From contig OX392527.1 of NCBI GenBank assembly GCA_947623455.1, forward strand, positions 7,312,001 through 7,376,000: 64,000 bases of DNA, in the 5' to 3' direction. Below the pieces are notes generated by a model, which saw nothing but the letters and a program-made list of their open reading frames with translations, was not told where the DNA came from and did no database searches. Below, in pieces: positions 23,079 through 34,883 of the stretch. Made by a program: the position numbers and the translations under genes. Source of the DNA: Mimachlamys varia. Its lineage: Eukaryota; Mollusca; Bivalvia; Pectinida; Pectinidae. Position 1 is the first letter of the stretch; the number at the start of each line of letters is the position of its first letter.

Positions 23079-25432
23079 ACAGGTTATGGTGACAGGCTCA
23101 AAGTAATGGACTGTTAATACTGTCTATAATTACAGGTTATGGTGACAGGCTCAAAGTAATGGACTGTTATACTGTCTATAATTACAGGTTATGGGGACAG
23201 GCTCAAAGTAATGGACTGTTAATACTGTCTATAATTACAGGTTATGGGGACAGGCTCAAAGTAATGGACTGTTAATACTGTCTTTAATTACAGGTTATGG
23301 TGACTGTTATACTGTCTATAATTACAGGTTATGGTGACTGTTATACTGTCTATAATTACAGGTTATGGTGACTGTTATACTGTCTATAATTACAGGTTAT
23401 GGTGACTATTAATACTGTCTATAATTACAGGTTATGGTGACTGTTATACTGTCTATAATTACAGGTTATGGGGACAGGCTCAAAGTAATGAACTGTTAAT
23501 ACTGTCTATAATTACAGGTTATGGTGACAGGCTCAAAGTAATGGACTGTTATACTGTCTATAATTACAGGTTATGGGGACAGGCTCAAAGTAATGGACTG
23601 TTATACTGTCTATAATTACAGGTTATGGGGACAGGCTCAAAGTAATGGACTGTTAATACTGTCTATAATTACAGGTTATGGGGACAGGCTCAGAGTAATG
23701 GACTGTTATACTGTCTATAATTACAGGTTATGGTGACTGTTATACTGTCTATAATTACAGGTTATGGTGACAGGCTCAAAGTAATGGACTGTTGATACTG
23801 TCTATAATTACAGGTTATGGGGACAGGCTCAAAGTAATGGACTGTTAATACTGTCTATAATTACAGGTTATGGTGACAGGCTCAAAGTAATGGACTGTTA
23901 ATACTGTCTATAATTACAGGTTATGGGGACAGGCTCAAAGTAATGGACTGTTAATACTGTCTATAATTACAGGTTATGGGGACAGGCTCAAAGTAATGGA
24001 CTGTTAATACTGTCTATAATTACAGGTTATGGTGACAGGCTCAAAGTAATGGACTGTTAATACTGTCTATAATTACAGGTTATGGTGACTGTTATACTGT
24101 CTATAATTACAGGTTATGGGGACAGGCTCAAAGTAATGGACTGTTAATACTGTCTATAATTACAGGTTATGGTGACTGTTATACTGTCTATAATTACAGG
24201 TTATGGGGACAGGCTCAAAGTAATGGACTGTTAATACTGTCTTTAATTACAGGTTATGGTGACTGTTATACTGTCTATAATTACAGGTTATGGGGACAGG
24301 CTCAAAGTAATGGACTGTTAATACTGTCTATAATTACAGGTTATGGTGACAGGCTCAAAGTAATGGACTGTTAATACTGTCTATAATTACAGGTTATGGG
24401 GACAGGCTCAAAGTAATGGACTGTTAATACTGTCTATAATTACAGGTTATGGGGACAGGCTCAAAGTAATGGACTGTTAATACTGTCTATAATTACAGGT
24501 TATGGTGACAGGCTCAAAGTAATGGACTGTTAATACTGTCTATAATTACAGGTTATGGTGACTGTTATACTGTCTATAATTACAGGTTATGGGGACAGGC
24601 TCAAAGTAATGGACTGTTAATACTGTCTATAATTACAGGTTATGGTGACTGTTATACTGTCTATAATTACAGGTTATGGGGACAGGCTCAAAGTAATGGA
24701 CTGTTAATACTGTCTTTAATTACAGGTTATGGTGACTGTTATACTGTCTATAATTACAGGTTATGGGGACAGGCTCAAAGTAATGGACTGTTAATACTGT
24801 CTATAATTACAGGTTATGGTGACAGGCTCAAAGTAATGAACTGTTAATACTGTCTATAATTACAGGTTATGGTGACTGTTATACTGTCTATAATTACAGG
24901 TTATGGTGACAGGCTCAAAGTAATGGACTGTTATACTGTCTATAATTACAGGTTATGGGGACAGGCTCAAAGTAATGGACTGTTAATACTGTCTTTAATT
25001 ACAGGTTATGGGGACAGGCTCAAAGTAATGGACTGTTATACTGTCTATAATTACAGGTTATGGTGACTGTTATACTGTCTATAATTACAGGTTATGGTGA
25101 CTGTTATACTGTCTATAATTACAGGTTATGGTGACTGTTATACTGTCTATAATTACAGGTTATGGTGACTGTTATACTGTCTATAATTACAGGTTATGGT
25201 GACTGTTATACTGTCTATAATTACAGGTTATGGTGACTGTTATACTGTCTATAATTACAGGTTATGGTGACTGTTATACTGTCTATAATTACATGTTATG
25301 GTGACTGTTAATACTGTCTATAATTACAGGTTATGGTGACTGTTATACTGTCTATAATTACAGGTTATGGTGACTGTTATACTGTCTATAATTACATGTT
25401 ATGGTGACTGTTAATACTGTCTATAATTACAG
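23079..25432 (+). repeat. Acceptor-derived minisatellite, right part
   Basis: This continues the array at 11,468-17,508 and runs into the true splice acceptor at 25,431-25,432. Rare variants tie it to the left part: tctttaattacag at 14,178 and 23,280, and cagagtaatgg at 14,589 and 23,691, both offset by 9,102 bp (3,532 bp once the 5,570-bp DIRS is removed). The copies nearest the exon are mostly the short 34-bp type, two of them with attacatg in place of attacagg. Confidence 0.92.
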
Positions 25433-25497
25433 GTTACGGGGACGGCAAGTTGATAGGAGCTCCAGATGAACCCCCAAAAAAGAAAGTGAGGGTTTGA
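25433..25497 (+). CDS. RNF216-like, last coding exon
   Basis: After acceptor tctataattacag, the exon reads (G)GT TAC GGG GAC..., encoding GYGDGKLIGAPDEPPKKKVR-V and the stop TGA at 25,495-25,497. Phase 1 matches the exon ending at 5,182, giving ...EEARKAQ-GYGDGK... across a 20-kb intron. The tail PPKKKVRV resembles a monopartite nuclear localisation signal, which is inference. The C terminus is shorter than that of vertebrate RNF216, which has a long proline-rich tail. Splicing at any of the upstream decoy acceptors would replace this tail with a short unrelated peptide (YGDRLKVMD...). Confidence 0.8.
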
Positions 25498-25526
25498 GGA
25501 ACACAGAATGCCAGCTTCTGGTTGAT

Positions 25527-25886
25527 GAATACAGTGAATGTCATTATCAGATGGACGAATACAGTGAATGTCATTATCAGATGGACGAATACAGTGAATG
25601 TCATTATCAGATGGACGAATACAGTGAATGTCATTATCAGATGGACGAATACAGTGAATGTCATTATCAGATGGACGAATACAGTGAATGTCATTATCAG
25701 ATGGACGAATACAGTGAATGTCATTATCAGATGGACAAATACAGTGAATGTCATTATCAGATGGACGAATACAGTGAATGTCATTATCAGATGGACAAAT
25801 ACAGTGAATGTCATTATCAGATGGACAAATACAGTGAATGTCATTATCAGATGGACGAATACAGTGAATGTCGTTATCAGATGGAC
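25527..25886. repeat. Minisatellite, 30-bp unit (12 copies) in the RNF216-like 3' UTR
   Basis: Twelve exact-length copies of gaatacagtgaatgtcatta plus tcagatggac, starting 30 bp after the stop codon. Only a few substitutions are present (gacgaat or gacaaat). The unit length keeps several frames open on both strands (132-156 codons). No coding signal is seen. Confidence 0.93.
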
Positions 25887-25992
25887 AAATCTGATAAACG
25901 TACACAGGAAGTTTCAGTGATAAATAGACGGCTGATAAACAACATACACAGGAAGTTTCAGTGACTAATAAATGACAAACACAAAGGCGTTT

Positions 25993-26190
25993 GAATCTTT
26001 GGGCCAGCATACATGGTGAATCTTTGGGCCAGCAAACATGGTGAATCTTTGGGCCAGCATACATGGTGAATCTTTGGGCCAGCATACATGGTGAATCTTT
26101 GGGCCAGCATACATGGTGAATCTTTGGGCCAGCATACATGGTGAATCTTTGGGCCAGCATACATGGTGAATCTTTGGTCCAGCATACACA
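25993..26190. repeat. Minisatellite, 25-bp unit (8 copies)
   Basis: The unit is gaatctttgggccagcatac plus atggt, nearly invariant, in the presumed 3' UTR. The long minus-strand frames across 25,411-26,791 are produced by this array and its two neighbours. Confidence 0.92.
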
Positions 26191-26482
26191 GACATTGAAT
26201 ATGAAGAGTTTGGCGTGTCGATTGTTGAACATAGAAAGTTGGGAGACTATTGGTCAGAAATAAGGAGTTGAAGATGTGATGGATTAATTGTGATGTACGT
26301 GATGGATTAATTGTGATGTACATGTCCAAAATGTTGGATGGTAGATGTATGCATGGCTCTTTGCAGATTAACTGTAGATAACATTTCTTGTTATGCCATA
26401 TAATATTGGAAAGGTTTCCATGTGATTTTCTAATGTGATAGTGTGCCACAGTACTTGTCGGAGTAGATCTGTTGTATGTGCC

Positions 26483-26794
26483 AAATGGTGGTGTACAGCC
26501 CCAGTAGGACCGTAGTGGGTAGGTACAGCACTGTAAATGGTGGTGTACAGCCCCAGTAGGACCGTAGTGGGTAGGTACAGCACTGTAAATGGTGGTGTAC
26601 AGCCCCAGTAGGACCGTAGTGGGTAGGTACAGCACTGTAAATGGTGGTGTACAGCCCCAGTAGGACCGTAGTGGGTAGGTACAGCACTGTAAATGGTGGT
26701 GTACAGCCCCAGTAGGACCGTAGTGGGTAGGTACAGCACTGTAAATGGTGGTGTACAGCCCCAGTAGGACCGTAGTGGGTAGGTACAGCACTGT
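26483..26794. repeat. Minisatellite, 52-bp unit (6 copies)
   Basis: Six essentially identical 52-bp copies containing ggtggtgtacagccccagta and ggaccgtagtgggtaggtac. The homogeneity suggests very recent expansion or gene conversion. It is the last array before the inverted-repeat element at 26,864. Confidence 0.93.
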
Positions 26795-26852
26795 ACATAG
26801 TTTGATGATACTTGTCCTTTATCACAATGTGCCTAAGAGTTTATTCCAATTA

Positions 26853-26858
26853 AATAAA
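26853..26858 (+). promoter_or_regulatory. Candidate polyadenylation signal AATAAA (RNF216-like)
   Basis: AATAAA lies about 1.36 kb after the stop codon, beyond the three 3' minisatellites and just before the inverted-repeat element. No transcript evidence is available, and an earlier or later signal may be used. Confidence 0.3.
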
Positions 26859-26863
26859 ACCGA

Positions 26864-27438
26864 ATATATTCCAGAAGAGGAAAAATTTATGGCATTCCTC
26901 TTTTTGACGTGTGTTTTCAGTAATTCACTCATGTATGATCACAAAAATGCTGATGCATAAAGCTATTTAATCACACAATGATCAATTGATACAATGGTAT
27001 TTTCTGATATATCCTTTTGATTTCAAAAATAAAACACTGTTTGTTGGAATTTCTTGCTGATTTCCGGGATCGATCCCGAACATTTATACAAAAACTGTGC
27101 TATGCTGTACTATAAGAATATGATTTTCGGGATCGATCCCAAAAATTTGCAAGAAGTCCTTTCTTGGGATCGATCCCGAAAATTATTCTGAAAAAAACTG
27201 TGCTACAATAAGAATATGATTTTCGGGATCGATCCCAAAAATAAGGAAGAAGTGCTTTTTTGGGATCGATCCCGAAAATTATTCTGAAGAAAAAACTGTG
27301 CAACAATAAGAATATGATTTTCGGGATCGATCCCAAAAATAAGCAAAAAGTCTGTTTTCGGGATTGATCCCAAATATCTGGAAAAAAAACTGTGGTACAG
27401 TGAAAATGTGATTTTTGGGATCGTTCCCGAAAATTTTA
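26864..27438 (+). repeat. Left inverted repeat with GGGATCGATCCC palindromes
   Basis: The outer 200 bp is unique-looking. Inner ~90-bp units alternate ttttcgggatcgatcccaaa and gggatcgatcccgaaaatta, separated by ctgaaaaaaactgtgctac and aataagaatatg. The palindromes are regularly spaced, like subterminal transposase-binding repeats. Frames seen on the minus strand (78-85 codons) are repeat by-products. Confidence 0.8.
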
Positions 27439-27459
27439 TTTCCTTAAAGGATTTGTGCA

Positions 27460-30400
27460 ACGAAAAGTGAAAATTTTATGTTTGGTAAAAGTCATGTTTT
27501 AAAACCATATTCAAACACCCAATCTTTGCTTGCAAGCGTGGTCTGGTTACTTTGTGTAGACACAATTATAAGGTCATTTTCGCCGACCTCTAAATTATGC
27601 ATATACGTACAATATACTTTTTAAAACGAAAGTTCATGCATACTTTTAATTTGTATTGGCAAAAATGGTGTTTTGTGGGGCATTTGAATGCTAATTTCGT
27701 TCGTCATCCCGAAGAATACAGTAGTCAAGAGATGGACACCCTGTCGAAACATTACAAATCATGGGCGTGCCATTCACAAGGGATTAGTGATCTAACACAA
27801 ACGTGACACTAATTAGTTGATTGGTCAGTGAATTCACCTCGATAAGACAGGTGGATGGTAACATTTTAACTTTATACTGCTACATATATACTGACATCAG
27901 TCAGGACGACGAAACCTGTACCAGAGTCATAAAAACGATACATATGTACAATGTACACCAGGCAACCAAATTTATATGTATACCAATTTGACGAAAATAA
28001 CAAGAATTAATGTTTATCTCCAAATTATTTTCGCATTTTACGGTACTTGTAGAACATGTATGTAATCGGGGCCTAATTTTTACTTGTTCTGTGAATCCGA
28101 AAAGAAGATGGAATGTAAATCCAACATTATTTTAATTTATAAAGTGTTCAGTTGTATCACGGAATTGGATTGGATTTTGCTATCTAGGTCCTTGGTTGTA
28201 TGTTTATATGTGGGTTATAGAAAGCAAATAACCGAATTATAACTTTTAAGGAATTCTTTTATTTATTTATTTTTGGTGGGGAGGGGGGGGGGCGGCGATC
28301 GGAACGTCCAGAGTGTCTATATCCGAGTTACATTAATAAACTTTTTTTTAATATTGACATTAATGTGAGCTTTTAGATATTTCATAAATTCTTCATCTTC
28401 ATCTTTGCTAGTTGCCTAATGCAAATAACCCCCCGAGGTCATCACAGGTGTGAAATGACTTACCTGTGATATCAAAGGGATGCGTGGCAAGTGGAGGTAA
28501 AAAGACAATCGGTACATGCAATTATAATATTATAAACCCTGTCAAATTATCTCAGATAATAATTAAATGTACATTGCTATGTAATTCCTTCCATGGCTTG
28601 ATCAAAATAGTTGGTAGTCTCTCGCAGTTTGACAGTGGGTAATGATCATATTGAAGCACAAAATTTCCTTGCATTGATACAAAATACAAAATTACCCACT
28701 TCTAAAATCTGTGCTATGTACATTGCCTCTTCTTCAAGGCTATATACTCTAGTTCACATAGAAGACATGACATTAAGCTTATCAGCTTCTTGAGACTGGA
28801 TAGAATATCACTGATAAAACTTTATACACTGTACCATACAAAATTGATAAATAAACAAGAGGGATGGTTTCACTGCTGACCACCACATGCCCCCCTCCTC
28901 TTGTGTTCTGCAGAACCATCAGCTTATAGATATTATCAGTGTCTGGACTCACAAGCCCTTTGTAAACTAAAGGATTTTAGGTCTGGAGATAAATTATTAT
29001 GGCCCTATAATCTGGTTGTATATGATGGCAATTTTTCTAATTTTGTCATGCACTGTACATGTCAAACAATGACGTTCAATGTTCTAAAGGCATATTACTT
29101 ACGAAGTGTTACCCTCAAAGTCTCTTAGATACAAATTACAAAACTCAAAATGTTGTGTTAAAGGACGACCTAGTTTAAAATCCCACTGGACAGCAATAAA
29201 GGAGGGGGAGGAGGGAGGCAGGGCTTATCTACAGCATGGGTTGCTAGGGCCACATACTTACCACACATTAATAATAGGAGGGTGTAAATATTTGATATGA
29301 AAACTCTGCAAAAAACATTCGCCATTATGAATGGGGTAAAATTAAAGTTAATATCTCCTTTGATCTCTCAGAATGACTCTACTAAACTTATGATAAGGTG
29401 CTGTTGTATTAGTCCTCAAGGGTTAACATATATAGACGTGTACATACCTCAAGGCCTGATCTGGGACTGACTTATAATATGGGTGCAGTCTAATATCATT
29501 TCACATCGTTATCAGGTGACAAATTGGTAGGATATACAGCTCAGCATCACCCCAACAGGTACGATAAAGGCCGAGATTCAGTGCAATTTGAGTATCTTGG
29601 TGTTATCTGGACCATTGACAGTATCAATTAATTTTGTCCAGGCAGAGCTACACCGCTAGCTCCCTAAGGTCTAGTTTACACTGAAGGGGAAACACACACA
29701 TGTGCCTGCAGTGCTCTACAGTGAAGTGTGGGGACAAGCTATAAGCCATGAATGTGTTTGTTTACAAATACCTCTGTCTTGCTACACAGGTAGATTTGAA
29801 CGCAAGAAACTAAATAAATTGCATTGCTTGAAGTAATCAAATTTTAAGATTTAAATGAAGAATTGATGAAATATAAGACAAAGTTATTTATATAATTCAT
29901 ACCAAATGTGGTTTACATAATTTATAATCAGTATCACTGACACATTAATTACTGTACATTAATTCATTCCATACTATGAATATTCCAAGCATTTTGCATC
30001 AGAAAAATTGTATCACAATTGGAAATTATAATTTGAAATATATATAAAAATAAAAATGTTTTTTGGGCATATCATAGTATAATTTGTAAATCAAAAATAC
30101 AATCTGTCCAACCCAGATGTCAACAGGACCGATCTTTGTGGTGGTCTGTAGTTTGCTCATGGTACGCAAATTTCAATATTTGAAATATAAACGTTTCCAT
30201 AAAAGTATACACCAATGAAACGATTTATACATAACAATTAATTATTTACAACAATGAAAAAAAGAATAGTTATGACGAGTTGTTATAGTGGATTTAGCTG
30301 CTTCACATTCTCGAAAACATTAAAATAATGAAGGTCTAAGAAATGTTCAATTTCTTTCCAACGAAATATTCAATTTGATGGTCGTTTGCCTAGTGCAATT

Positions 30401-30700
30401 TGGGATAAGAATAAACAGGTTGTTTTTAGAAAGAATCATAATAAGAATTAGACAATGGTTTTGTCCAGTTAAACAACAATACCAATCACTGGAATAAATT
30501 TCCCAATACACATTTGTATGTCTCCACAAGATTTTTAAAATTTGAAGTCAAAATCACAAGAATAATTCTACAGTCTCAATATGTATTTCAAATGTAACTG
30601 TATAATCAAAAGCTTATGAAAAAAAATACATAGATTAAAAATGCATCATTTCAAAGTGAAAATTCTCACACTGTAGAAGTGTCAAAATACTGTTACTGCG
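27460..30700. other. AT-rich region, no gene recognised
   Basis: Only short unsupported frames (60-80 codons) are present. A G-run lies at 28,277-28,293 and an aacaagaggga repeat edge near 28,854. I see no exon, RNA gene or tandem array here. Confidence 0.6.
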
Positions 30701-30733
30701 ACACTTTTGCACAGCACTAGTGACTTGGTATAT

Positions 30734-32472
30734 CTAGTTAGTCACTGTCACTATCGTAGCTATCGGCACTATTGTCAACCATATTTCCTCCTCCTCGTCT
30801 TCATCACTAGCATTATTTCCAGGCTGGTCATTTTCGACTCGCAGGAAGTCAAGCATATGAACCCAAATATCAACCACAAAGTTGTAGGTTTTAGAAACAT
30901 ATGGTTTTTTGCCTGTCCGACATCTATTGTGCTGAACACACACATTCCTGTTAATAGACATATGTCCTCTTCCCACATGTTCATTCCAGTCTAAGACAGC
31001 GAGATCGATTCTCAACTGGTACATGATATTCTTATAATGAATCCTCTTATCCAGGTTGATGAGGCAGGTATTGTTGAAGCTTTCAATATGTGTCCTTCGA
31101 CATCATGTAATCTTCTGCGTTTTTGTAAACTGTCAGGTCATGCAGAGTTTTTTGAAGAAGGTTGACAGCAACCTGATCAGTGATGACAGTTGACGAAGGT
31201 ACATGATCCTGTCGTCTACAGTTGGAGTTCACATCACAGTGATCGTGCACGTTTTGAAAATGAAAGATGCAAACATCGATCAGCTCTCGCATCCTCTGAG
31301 CATTCTGCTCACAATTTTCAATGGACCAGTAAACATGGTTCCTAATTTCCGCCCCCTTGTCTCTCAACTGTGGGTGCCATGTTGTCCCCATAGACCTCTT
31401 CATACCTTTTCCAATTTTGGTCATCACCTTTGTAATTGGCTTGGCTGCATGCCATCGTTCATTTGTATTGGTTGTATTTGGACGTTCTTTCACAATCTTA
31501 TTCACCGCCATGTTACGATCATGTGCATGATTCCTTACATGTATCCCACACTTGTCAAAACTCTCATACATCCGAGTACATCCAACTTGCTTATGTTTCT
31601 GGGAACATCTTTCGTCTGCTTTCGTCTGAATGTCAACAACTTTGTGTGTTTTTTGGCCGAGTGCAACGTGGTCCGTATGGTAGGAATTCTTCCTACAAGC
31701 ATGACAGGCATCAGTCATTATGGATATGCCCTCCTCCTCAATTTCATTTTTCTCTTCATTTTTTGCCATATTCACTGATGTTTTTCTCAGCAAATTAACT
31801 ATAGTTCCCATACTCTGAAGCACATTTGCACGAAAGTGTTGGCTGGTCAATCCACATTTGGCAAATTTACTGAATTTTTCATACTGTAATGGCATCATTC
31901 CACTACATAGGTAAGCCATCACTATTTTGTGGTTGACAACTAAATTGCCATTGACAGATTCCGATGATGTCCATCGCAGGTTATGTCCCCGAGAGCACGA
32001 ATAGTCAACATGGATAACATGTCCATTCCTTGAAATCTCCTTCACTCTAAATTGGTACATACACTGTCTTGCATGGTCCTCGATTTTCCCAGGAAAGTCA
32101 ACAACTGATTGAAAATTTCAAATAAACAATTCATCATCAAAATTGTCTCCAACTTTGTAGGGCATCACAATATGTTCTTGATTTGCAGTTTGTTGTTGTT
32201 GGATCTCCGGGAATGAGATTGATTAGACAGATTCCTTGAAAGGAAATGATCTAGCACTCTATCGAAAATAAAAGCAAGATTTGCTTTCTTTCCAACCAAT
32301 TCTTTACAGCAGCCAATTTTGTTTCAAACTGAAGCTTCAAATTGTCGTTCTGTAAATGCAGCTCAATAGTCTTCCTACAGGTATTGTAAGCATATTCCTT
32401 GAAAGACCCATCACTAAGACGCTTTCTCACTTTTTTTCCACTGAAGGTATTCGCTATTTCACTTAGAGCCAT
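30734..32472 (-). pseudogene. Transposase-like gene, frameshifted
   Basis: A single protein can be followed on the minus strand through several breaks. The start is MALSEIANTFSGKKVRKR (32,472). There is a frame change after NWLERK near 32,280, another frame change near 32,190, an in-frame TGA near 32,120, a long open part 32,060-31,083 (325 codons), and a frameshift near 31,090 into SFNNTCLINLDKRIH and MYQLRIDLAVLDWNEH, ending at 30,734. Conserved-looking blocks are MTDACHACR, HTDHVALGQKTHKVVDIQ, HAHDRN, NERWHA and NHVYWSIENC. They fit a DDE-type transposase-like family common in aquatic animals. The exact superfamily is uncertain. It may be the remains of the enclosing element's own transposase. 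Confidence 0.65.
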
Positions 32473-32698
32473 TTTGAATTTAGTTTAATCAAACTGATGT
32501 AATTTTCAAATTTGAAACTGCTGGCTAGATAAAAGAGCCTCACTGATTGGCTATCTGTGTAACACACACGTGCATGTATGTGACCTGTATCAAGTTCAAG
32601 TGTCATATACACCTTCCCTGTGGACAGGCATGGCTACATACACTATCAAACATTCCCGAACCAAAGAGCAAGAAATTGCAATAAAACAACTCTACCAA

Positions 32699-33612
32699 GA
32701 CAAGAGGCCCAGAGGGCCTGTATCGCTCACCTGGTTTCATGTGATATGAAACAAGAATGACTCATAAGTGTATGTGTGGCCCTTCTTGTTATGTCAATAT
32801 ATCATAAGCATTTTTGATGGGTACATGTACATTGCTTTTGTTGTAATTCTAAAAATGTTAGGTTTTTTGGCAAATAGGGCATAAATCCTTGAAATGGGTT
32901 CAGTGCAGCATCAATATAGCCAAATAGACACTTTTGGCCCCGCCCCCCAGGCCCCTGGGGAGTCAGCCCCATCATTTGTATAAATTTGAATCCCAGCCAC
33001 CTAGGGATGCTACCACTGAAATATAAATGCCATACATTGCTTAGTTCCAGAGAAGAAGTCGTTAATATCAATATTGCCAAATAGACACTTTTGGCCCCCC
33101 CCCCCCCAGGCCCCTGGGGGTCAGCCCTATCATTTGTATAAATTTGAATCCCAGCCACCTAGGGATGCTACCACTGAAATATAAATGCCATACATTGCTT
33201 AGTTCCAGAGAAAAAGTCGTTAATATCAATATTGCCAAATAGACACTTTTGGCCCCGCCCCCCCAGGCCCCTGGGGGGTCAGCCCCATCATTTGTATAAA
33301 TTTGAATCCCAGCCACCTAAGGATGCTACCACTGAAATATAAATGCCATACATTACTTAGTTCCAGAGAAGAAGTCATTAATATCAATATTGCCAAATAG
33401 ACACTTTTGGCCCCGCCCCTGGGGGGTCAGCCCTATCATTTGTATAAATTTGAATCCCAGCCACACAGGGATGCTTCCTACCAAATTTAGTTAAATTCTG
33501 ATCAGTGGTTATGAAAAAGAAGTCAATTGTTGACGGACGGACGGACGACGGACGACGGACGCCACGGTATGGCATAAGCTCACCTTGGTCCTTTGGACCA
33601 GGTGAGCTAAAA
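32699..33612. repeat. Mollusc interspersed element with ~180-bp internal tandem units
   Basis: The ends caagaggcccagagggcct...cgctcacctgg and ggaccaggtgagctaaaa match those of 5,936-6,853. Inside are about four units with a C-rich block (ggccccgcccccc, ggcccctggggggtcag) and gaatcccagccacctaggg. A gacggacggacg microsatellite lies at 33,533-33,566. The minus-strand frames here are repeat-derived. Confidence 0.75.
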
Positions 33613-34015
33613 ATGGACGGACATACACAAGAACAGGTATGTATTTATATATTTTATGAATGTGATAAAATTATTGTGTTATTGTTTCCATTACAAAAAT
33701 CAAGAAAAGATACTTGAATAAGAGTGTCAATGTTACATGTGCCATCAATGAATCATATATTTTACAAGTAGCAAAATATTTAGAGTACTGTGCACCTATG
33801 CGTGTTAGGTGTTATAGATCTCTGATCATGATAGAGTATAATTTATACGGCGTCATATTGTTTTGGGTTTCAAAGGTGATATCAAAGAAAAAAAAAGGTT
33901 GGACATGAAATGTGGTCCTGACACATCTGCACCACATCAATCAGGGAGTTCAACTATATCAACAGACACATCTGCACTACAGCAAGATGGTAGTCCATCT
34001 GTGTCTAAATTATAA

Positions 34016-34326
34016 GATTCTGATTGTCCCCATTGTTTCCAGACTCCATGTGTGACGTCACATAACCACCAATGGTTGGTAAATGGACAAGCGCCATGTC
34101 TTGAGAACAGTGTCATCAGGAAAGATAGATATTCTAAATACTGGAAAGTGATAAGCAATCTTGGAGGATGGAATGATCCTAGATATGTTTTGAAAAAACG
34201 CAGCATGGAAGAAGGTGAATGGGTTGTAACCCATCAACGTGAAGTTATGCCGGTGTGTGTACTTTCATGTGTGAGGAATTTATACCCAAATCCTTAATCC
34301 CATACATGGGTCATAGATGGGAATAG
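34016..34326 (+). pseudogene. Fragment with P2X7-C-terminus-like zinc motif
   Basis: It encodes DSDCPHCFQTPC, then RKDRYSKYWKVISNLG, GGWNDPRYVLKKR, THQREVMPVCVLSCVRNLYP, and, one frame over, PYMGHRWE and a stop at 34,326. The order CPxCxxxPC ... DPRY ... REVMPxCV ... YPNP ... YMGHxW fits the zinc-binding cytoplasmic (ballast) domain family named after P2X7 (Pfam P2RX7_C), seen in many stand-alone invertebrate proteins. A TAA directly precedes the fragment and a frameshift separates YPNP from PYMGH, so it is probably a broken copy. Recognition is from remembered motifs, not a search. Confidence 0.55.
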
Positions 34327-34883
34327 GTTTTATACAAAATGTTCATAAATCTTCATATATTGTGTGACATAATACTCTGTCAAATAAATATTTTAAATTT
34401 AATTTTACATCAATAAATCCTAGGAATAATATTGAACGATATGACATGTATTGTTTTGTTTTTCACAGCTAGGTAATGTGAGCACACTTTCAATTCACAG
34501 TTATCATGATTGGAGGGGTATCATGTTACACATTACGGTACAGACCAGCACCCCTCCCCATACCAGCCAGGTTTGGGCTGCCGACTTGTCACATAAATTA
34601 GCTGTAGAGATTAGTTAGCTGGTGGTTTGCCTGGACAACCAAATGCTCTGAATCTCGGCCTTATCTGACATAAAACAATTAGTTCACCTGCCAGCATCGG
34701 TGCACCAGCAGGAAGCAATCAATCTCAACCTTTAACAGGAAACTCTATAATTGGACATAATATTGTTTCAATTACACTTGTACAGTCATTAATGTAATCT
34801 CAACACGGAGGTATAAACATGCAAGTTTGCTTTCGGGCCTTCTAAGTTAAGACAAAGTTTATGTTTCCACCAGTATATCCCTT

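Noticed and set aside
25411..26825. Repetitive ORFs of 76-277 codons on both strands after the RNF216-like stop
   Set aside because: All are by-products of the 30-, 25- and 52-bp tandem arrays. Overlapping frames are open on both strands, which real genes do not show.
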